A stretch of 10,065 nt of DNA from Chloroflexota bacterium (lineage in GTDB: Bacteria; Chloroflexota; FW602-bin22; JAMCYS01): assembly GCA_021847625.1 (NCBI GenBank), contig JAJZQK010000072.1, forward strand, positions 1 through 10,065, read 5' to 3'. This document shows positions 5,919 through 10,065 of the stretch, in pieces. Below the pieces are notes generated by a model. That model had not been told where the DNA came from. It searched no databases and worked only from the letters and a program-made list of their open reading frames with translations. How positions within the stretch are numbered: the stretch's first letter is position 1; the number at the start of each line of letters is the position of its first letter. The position numbers and the translations under genes are program-made.

Positions 5919-6269
5919 TCACCTGACCCGCCCAAGCCGCGGCTTACTTGGCACGGGCCGCGTAGCCTCTGTCGCAACTTGTGCCCGAGAACGTCGGTAG
6001 AAGCGCACGGTGAACACCTTTCCGTTAACGGTTACCGTTTCGCACAGGCCGTACTCGCACGCGAGCCTCTGACATGTTGCGACCAGACGTGCCCCATCGC
6101 CGTTTCCGTATGCCAGATGGCCGGTGACGGAGACGCTTGAGATTACATCCGGTGACGTCCGCTGTAACGTCGAGCAGGCGTTCCTGAGGTTCACGAGCCA
6201 GTCGCTCGCCATCCCGCTCTGTGACAGACTACGTGACTCGTCCTGCAAGGACAGATGAACTAGTTTCAC
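5919..6269 (-). CDS. Unrecognised 116-residue protein
   Basis: I do not recognise a family. I chose the GTG at 6269-6267 because AGGGAGG (6281-6275) is five bases upstream. The frame stays open a further 17 codons with no comparable site. The central part looks like a folded domain: an N-terminal helix-like stretch (MASDWLVNLRNACSTLQ, about 20-36), then alternating strand and helix segments SSVSVTGHLAYGNGDGA, RLVATCQRLACEYGL and ETVTVNGKVFTVRFYRR. The last about 20 residues are basic and Pro-rich, probably disordered. There is no signal peptide or membrane span, so it is likely cytosolic. Three cysteines lie in the core (NACSTL, VATCQRL, YGLCET) without a metal-motif spacing. It lies 170 bp after kdpE on the same strand, behind an AT-rich inverted repeat, and may be its own unit. 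Coding status is likely, not certain. Confidence 0.6.
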   Translation of the reverse strand: MKLVHLSLQDESRSLSQSGMASDWLVNLRNACSTLQRTSPDVISSVSVTGHLAYGNGDGARLVATCQRLACEYGLCETVTVNGKVFTVRFYRRSRAQVATEATRPVPSKPRLGRVR

Positions 6270-6350
6270 GTTGGCCTCCCTGGAAGCGCTCTGGCTCATT
6301 TCTAACCCGAAGGGCATCAAGGGCGTGTCAACGCAGGGGCCGCTGGGCTC

Positions 6351-6378
6351 AGTAATCGATCAACGTTACTTGATTACT
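6351..6378. repeat. AT-rich inverted repeat between kdpE and the 116-residue gene
   Basis: agtaatc (6351-6357) and gattact (6372-6378) are exact inverted copies. An alternative nine-pair fold uses agta/tact plus atcaa/ttgat around a six-base loop. It is an AT-rich island in GC-rich DNA, about 60 bp after the kdpE stop and 20 bp upstream of TTGACA (6331-6326) before the 116-residue gene. No U run follows, so an operator is more likely than a terminator. The TTGACA has no well-spaced -10 (TTAGAA is 20 bases away). A second small hairpin (6426-6440, six pairs, three-base loop) overlaps the kdpE stop. Confidence 0.5.
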
Positions 6379-6439
6379 TGGACGCGCCGCAAAGGGAGAA
6401 GGCCAGAGATGGAACGGAAGCGGGCAATCGAGAGTCGAT

Positions 6440-7144
6440 TCAGATCTCGTCGACAAGCAGGCGATAGCCGACGCCGGGCTCGGTGATGAGGTAGCAGGGG
6501 TTCTGGGGATCGACCTCGATCTTCTTGCGCAGCCGAGCCACGTAGACGTGCAGGTAGTGGCTCTCTTCGCCGTATTCCGGCCCCCATACCTGCTGGAGCA
6601 GCATCCTATCGGTGAGCAGCTTATTGGGGTGGCTAATGAACGCCTTAAGGAGTTCGTACTCGGTGGGAGTCAGATGCACCTCGTTGCCGCCGAGGGTAAC
6701 GTAGCGTCGCTCGAGATCGACGGTCAGATTGCCTGTGCGGAAGATGGCGCCAGTGCCGCGACCCCCCTTGACGGAGTGGCGTAACGCCACCCGCACGCGT
6801 GCCACTAGCTCTTCCATGCCGAACGGCTTGGTCAAGTAGTCGTCGGCACCGAGGTCGAAGGCCTTCACCTTCTCCCCTTCGGCGCCTCGAACGGAGAGTA
6901 TTACCACGGGAACGTCGCCTCGCCCACGCACCTCGCGCAGGACGTCAAGCCCGTCCATGTCGGGCAGGCCAAGGTCGAGCAGAATGAGGTCGGGATGGCC
7001 ATAGGCGACGCGGTCTAACGCCTGGCCACCCGTGCCGGCCGTCTCAACTTGGAAGCCGTGCCGGGCGAGGATCGTGCGCACGGCCCGCAGGATCGCCGGT
7101 TCGTCGTCGACGATCAGAACCCGAGCTCCCACGGGCCGGCTCAT
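6440..7144 (-). CDS. kdpE: KdpE-type response regulator (OmpR/PhoB family)
   Basis: A 234-residue DNA-binding response regulator. The receiver domain (about 7-122) has the acidic pocket D13, D14, E15, the phosphoacceptor D57 in LILLDLGLPDMDG, S84 in VVILSVRG and K106 in DDYLTKPFG. The C-terminal winged helix (about 137-231) has LTPTEYELL at 158-166, the family-typical YLHVYVARLRKKIE at 197-210 and TEPGVGYRL at 221-229. The EKVKAFDLGADDYLTKPFG stretch is especially KdpE-like. In known systems KdpE, phosphorylated by KdpD, activates high-affinity potassium uptake. It overlaps the kinase gene by ATGA, so translation is coupled. No kdpFABC follows, so its target is elsewhere, possibly the adjacent KimA-like gene. 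Membership is firm; the potassium role is by homology. Confidence 0.9.
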   Translation of the reverse strand: MSRPVGARVLIVDDEPAILRAVRTILARHGFQVETAGTGGQALDRVAYGHPDLILLDLGLPDMDGLDVLREVRGRGDVPVVILSVRGAEGEKVKAFDLGADDYLTKPFGMEELVARVRVALRHSVKGGRGTGAIFRTGNLTVDLERRYVTLGGNEVHLTPTEYELLKAFISHPNKLLTDRMLLQQVWGPEYGEESHYLHVYVARLRKKIEVDPQNPCYLITEPGVGYRLLVDEI

Positions 7145-8748
7145 TCTCTCGCCCCTCCATACGCACGAACGGACTCGCCGTCTGTGTCGATGGGCAGCGT
7201 GAAGACGAAGCGGGCACCGCCACCCTCACGGCTACTGACCCAAATTCGCCCCCCGTGTGCCTCCACCAGCCCCTTGGCCACAGCCAAACCCATTCCCGTG
7301 CCCTTCGGCCGGGGCCCCGGCACCTGCGGGCGGTAGAACGGCTCGAAGAGCCGGGTTGAGTCGGCAGGCGGCACGCCCGGGCCGCGATCGACCACTTCGA
7401 CACGCAGGTTGTCCCCTTCGAGTTTGGCAGAGACGGTGATCTCAGTGCCGGCAGGGGTATACTTTGCGGCATTCTCCACCAGGTTGGACAGCACTTGATC
7501 GATCTCGACGTAGTCGAGGAACACGGGCGGCAAACCATCATCCACCTCGCACTTGACGGGGTGCGTCGCCACAAGAGGACGCAGCCTGCCAAGCAGGTTG
7601 TCGATGAGCGCCCCCAGGTCGTACCAGCCCTTCTCCGGCCTAAGGGTGCCGCCCTCAATCCGCGAGAGGTCGAGCAGATTGCCGACGATCTGGTTGAGTC
7701 GCAGCGCCTCCTCTTCGATGGCAGCGGCGAACTCCTGCTTGTCCTCCTCGGTCCAGGCCACGTCCTGCTGGCGCAAGCTGCTGGCCGAGGCGATGATGGA
7801 GGACAGGGGTGTGCGCAAATCGTGGGAAACGGCGTTGAGCAACGCGCTCTTCAGTTCGTCCGTGCGGCGTAGCACCTCCGCATCGATGGCCTCCTGGCGC
7901 AGGCGAGTGTTCTCCACGGCGGTACCCATCTGCGCAGCCACCGTGGACAGCAGCCTGTCGTCCAGATTGCTCAGATGCGGGGAGCGCGGCGACCGCATCA
8001 GTGCGATCTGCCCGACCTGCCTGTCGCCTATCCTTATGGGCACCACGTGAAGCCTATCCATGCTACCTGTCACAGCTCTGCCAGGTAGGTGAGGCGGCCT
8101 GATACGGACCCAACGGCCCGGTGTGCCGCGCTGTTCCCCGGTAGGCAGGCGGCCTTCGCCGAGGAACTTGGCGGGAGCGTTGCGAGCCAGAACGGCGATC
8201 TCGAGCGCGCCCTCCTCGCCGGCAGTTGCCCTAGCCCTCGTCCGGCCGTGGTCTATATCGATGGCCACGCCGTCGAGGGCAAATTCACTGCGCAATCGCT
8301 CCGCTAGGCTGCACAGGGCCCGCCCCAAGTCGGGGTCGTTCATCAGGCGCACGAAGTCATAGAGGACCGCCGCCTCCCGTTCGCGCTGCTCTGCCTCCAT
8401 GGCCCGACGACGCTCCCCGGCGGCTACATGGCCGGTGGCGACCGCCGTGGCGAGGAAGAGCAGCAGCGCTACCCACTCGGCCGGATCGGCGACTGTGAAG
8501 GTGTGTTCCGGCTGGGTGAAGAACCAGTCAAACACTAGGAAAGCGGATAGGGACACGAGGACCGCCGGGCCGCGGCCATAGACAACGGCAGCCGCGAGCA
8601 CGGCGGTCAGATAGAGCATCGAGACGTTGGCGATGCGAACGTAGCTCGACACCAGCCCAATCAGGCCGCTAATCACCGCCACCGTCGCGAGCCCGACGAC
8701 GTAGCCGACCAGTCTACTGCTAACCCAGGTGCGTGAACCGTGCTTCAT
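7141..8748 (-). CDS. Short KdpD-type sensor histidine kinase (no N-terminal KdpD/USP region)
   Basis: A 535-residue membrane kinase, partner of the following KdpE. It begins with a four-helix DUF4118 membrane unit (about 13-108). The KdpD-like sequence includes NVSMLYLTAVLAAAVVYGRG and FDWFFTQPEHTFTVADPAEW. A GAF-like region (about 125-285), a HisKA helix with the phosphoacceptor H309 in AVSHDLRTPLSSI, and a HATPase domain with N426 (LVENAAKYTP), DRGPGVP at 454-460 and GTGMGLAVAKG at 483-493 complete it. Classical KdpD is about 900 residues and starts with a roughly 400-residue ATP-binding KdpD plus USP region. That part is absent here, and an in-frame TAA at 8760-8758 just before the ATG shows this is not a misplaced start. 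There is no clear ribosome binding site, and the transcript may be leaderless. Sensing must use the membrane or GAF part, or a separate USP protein. Confidence 0.9.
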   Translation of the reverse strand: MKHGSRTWVSSRLVGYVVGLATVAVISGLIGLVSSYVRIANVSMLYLTAVLAAAVVYGRGPAVLVSLSAFLVFDWFFTQPEHTFTVADPAEWVALLLFLATAVATGHVAAGERRRAMEAEQREREAAVLYDFVRLMNDPDLGRALCSLAERLRSEFALDGVAIDIDHGRTRARATAGEEGALEIAVLARNAPAKFLGEGRLPTGEQRGTPGRWVRIRPPHLPGRAVTGSMDRLHVVPIRIGDRQVGQIALMRSPRSPHLSNLDDRLLSTVAAQMGTAVENTRLRQEAIDAEVLRRTDELKSALLNAVSHDLRTPLSSIIASASSLRQQDVAWTEEDKQEFAAAIEEEALRLNQIVGNLLDLSRIEGGTLRPEKGWYDLGALIDNLLGRLRPLVATHPVKCEVDDGLPPVFLDYVEIDQVLSNLVENAAKYTPAGTEITVSAKLEGDNLRVEVVDRGPGVPPADSTRLFEPFYRPQVPGPRPKGTGMGLAVAKGLVEAHGGRIWVSSREGGGARFVFTLPIDTDGESVRAYGGARE

Positions 8749-8759
8749 AGTCGCTACAG

Positions 8760-8788
8760 ATTATACACCCGCGTGGCGCGCACGCCAG
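8760..8788 (-). promoter_or_regulatory. Candidate kdpD-kdpE promoter, near-leaderless start
   Basis: A perfect TATAAT at 8765-8760 lies 11 bases before the kinase ATG (8748). Transcription would begin near 8753, leaving only about five untranslated bases, and no Shine-Dalgarno is present. With a 17-base spacer the -35 is CTGGCG (8788-8783), a weak match lying inside direct repeat 1. A weak -35 under a repeat suggests regulated initiation. Confidence 0.55.
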
Positions 8789-8796
8789 GACGACCG
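8770..8796. repeat. 27-bp direct repeat, copy 1 (over the kdpD -35 region)
   Basis: Identical over 27 bases to 8830-8856. The copy begins cgcgtggcgcgcacgc and ends ccaggacgaccg. It includes a short inverted repeat, gcgtg-gcgcg-cacgc (8771-8785). It covers the -35 and most of the spacer of the proposed kinase promoter, as an operator would. Confidence 0.75.
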
Positions 8797-8829
8797 GTTT
8801 GGCAATCTCATATGGATCGTCGGCCTGCA

Positions 8830-8856
8830 CGCGTGGCGCGCACGCCAGGACGACCG
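8830..8856. repeat. 27-bp direct repeat, copy 2
   Basis: An exact second copy starting 60 bp from the first, with unrelated sequence between and after them, so this is not a simple 60-bp duplication. No -10-like sequence lies at the equivalent place beside this copy. The same spacer also holds an 11-base repeat gcggtcccgcc at 8860-8870 and 8893-8903. The first of these forms the hairpin CGGCG-GTCC-CGCCG (8858-8871). None is followed by a T run on the minus strand. Confidence 0.75.
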
Positions 8857-8966
8857 ACGGCGGTCCCGCCGCGCGCGGTGGAACTACCCCCCGCGGTCCC
8901 GCCAGTCTAATACCCTATGCCCACTACCGATTGAACGTCTCTGCTGTTACGAAGCGACCCGCCGTG

Positions 8967-10065
8967 TCAAGCATTCTCGTGATATGGCACGCTTGTGACC
9001 ACAAAGCCAGGCTTGAAGTAGAGCGCGAGCTTCAGGAACTGCGCCGACTGGCCATGCAGCAGGTGTTCCCACCATGAAGAAGGGACGTACTCCGGCAGCA
9101 CCACGGTCACCACGTCGGCGCCCTCTACCCTCTTCAGCTCCGTTATGTAAGAGAGCAGCGGTGCGGTGAGGCTGCGATAAGGCGACTCTATGATGGCCAA
9201 CGGCACGTGCTTGCTCCATTGCCCCCAGGCTGCCTCGATCTCCCGTGCCCTCTCGGGGTCGAACGCCACATGCACCGCCGTCACGTTCGCCGACAGGCTT
9301 CGGGCATAGCGGAGGGCCTCGAGCGTCGGTTGGTTGAGCCGGGAAATCGGCACGACCACGACGTTCCGCAAGGGCCTCTCCAGGTTCGGCGGCGTGTCCA
9401 AAGAGACAGCCTGCTCCGCCTTTCGATAGTGGCCGTGCACGCGCATGAAGAGCCAGACGAAGGATGGCACGATGAGGAACACCAGCCACGATCCGTAGCC
9501 GACGGGAAGCCAGTCGACGAGTGGCAAGTCGCGGTTCATGAAGTTCGTGCTCGCGGCGAAGAACGTCACCAGACCCGTCATCGTGGCGCCGACGGCATTC
9601 ACTGCTGCCTTGAGTCGCCAGCCGTCACTCCGCTCGGTATACCAGTGGCGCACCATTCCAGCCTGTGAGAAGGTGAAGGCCGCAAACACGCTCACCGCGT
9701 AGAGCGGCAGTAGCGCTCCGGTTGAGCCGCCAAACATCACGATCAGTAACGCGCTGAGGACCCCGAGCAGGATGATGCCGTTGGTGAAGGCGAGCCGCTC
9801 GCCACGGAAGGCCAGCTGGTGGGGCGCATAGTCGTCACGCGCAAGGAGCGACGACAGCCGCGGGAAATCCGCGTAGGCAGTGTTGGCGGCGAGTATTAGG
9901 ATAAGGACAGCCGCACCCTGGATCACGTAGTAGAAGACCGTGTCACCGAATACACCGCGAGCCAGAAGCGAAATCAGCGTCTGGTCGGGCGAGGGAATTA
10001 CCCCTGTACCGACGATAAGAACGCCGAGCCCCAGGAACATCACCGCCAGGATGGTACCCAAGATC
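8967..10065 (-). CDS. KimA-like APC-superfamily potassium transporter, C-terminal part
   Basis: The gene enters from beyond the right edge; the frame is open to the last base, and the TTG at 10061 is not a real start. About 365 residues are visible. The membrane part has several hydrophobic helices and the KimA/YdaO-type signature ANTAYADFPRLSSLLARDDY, then FRGERLAFTNGIILLG, LLPLYAVSVFAAFTFSQAGM and a GWRLKAAVNAVGA stretch. After the last helix (VFLIVPSFVWLFMRVHGHY) a soluble USP-like domain follows (RNVVVVPISRLNQPTLEALR onward), ending in KPGFVVTSVPYHENA. Many relatives are annotated as amino-acid permeases, but in Bacillus KimA is a proton-coupled, high-affinity potassium importer inhibited by c-di-AMP through its cytoplasmic domain. 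Its position before KdpD/KdpE-type genes supports a potassium role. The stop (TGA, 8969-8967) has no clear terminator after it. Confidence 0.88.
   Translation of the reverse strand, partial: ILGTILAVMFLGLGVLIVGTGVIPSPDQTLISLLARGVFGDTVFYYVIQGAAVLILILAANTAYADFPRLSSLLARDDYAPHQLAFRGERLAFTNGIILLGVLSALLIVMFGGSTGALLPLYAVSVFAAFTFSQAGMVRHWYTERSDGWRLKAAVNAVGATMTGLVTFFAASTNFMNRDLPLVDWLPVGYGSWLVFLIVPSFVWLFMRVHGHYRKAEQAVSLDTPPNLERPLRNVVVVPISRLNQPTLEALRYARSLSANVTAVHVAFDPERAREIEAAWGQWSKHVPLAIIESPYRSLTAPLLSYITELKRVEGADVVTVVLPEYVPSSWWEHLLHGQSAQFLKLALYFKPGFVVTSVPYHENA

Noticed and set aside
8770..8856. CRISPR array
   Set aside because: Only two copies with one spacer, no further units and no cas genes; better explained as tandem operator-like repeats.
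8942..8970. Promoter with TTGACA overlapping the KimA-like stop codon
   Set aside because: The TTGACA is perfect, but bases 16-18 downstream give no -10-like hexamer.

Overview
This is a GC-rich bacterial window in which every gene I can support lies on the minus strand, so the region reads from right to left. Several traits suggest a deep-branching Terrabacteria lineage, with Chloroflexota or an early-diverging Bacillota relative most likely. They are a large, Bacillus-type SRP RNA with an Alu domain, a DUF348/G5/3D wall protein followed by rsmA and ispE (the rpfB/yabE neighbourhood), a KimA-type potassium transporter, and a non-HemE URO-D family protein. This placement is inferred from gene content only.

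Right end (6440-10065), potassium block: the C-terminal part of a KimA-like APC transporter with a cytoplasmic USP-like tail (it runs off the window), a 218-bp spacer, a short KdpD-type sensor kinase lacking the usual N-terminal KdpD/USP region, and a KdpE-type response regulator overlapping the kinase gene by ATGA. The spacer holds a perfect TATAAT five to six bases before the likely transcript start and ATG of the kinase, and two exact 27-bp direct repeats 60 bp apart, the first covering the -35/spacer of that promoter.

Middle (4466-6439): an unrecognised 116-residue protein with a GTG start and good ribosome binding site, a doubtful 75-codon ORF, and a URO-D superfamily protein of the corrinoid-methyltransferase type rather than HemE. 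The spacers contain an AT-rich inverted repeat (6351-6378) and a perfect -10 box in front of the URO-D gene.

Left (1-4410): a textbook promoter drives an SRP RNA of about 269 nt (4100-4368) that no open reading frame reveals. It ends in a T7 run. Only 57 nt separate the RNA from the TTG start of a membrane-anchored protein with five DUF348 repeats, a G5 domain and a 3D catalytic domain. Then come rsmA (16S rRNA dimethyltransferase), ispE (MEP isoprenoid pathway, ATGA overlap with rsmA), a small PspC-domain membrane protein, and the first 52 codons of an amidohydrolase-like protein. Gaps are short from the wall protein to the left edge, so this can be one transcription unit. It may be fed partly by read-through from the SRP RNA promoter, since I see no other promoter before it.

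I see no complete mobile element, CRISPR array, tRNA or rRNA.
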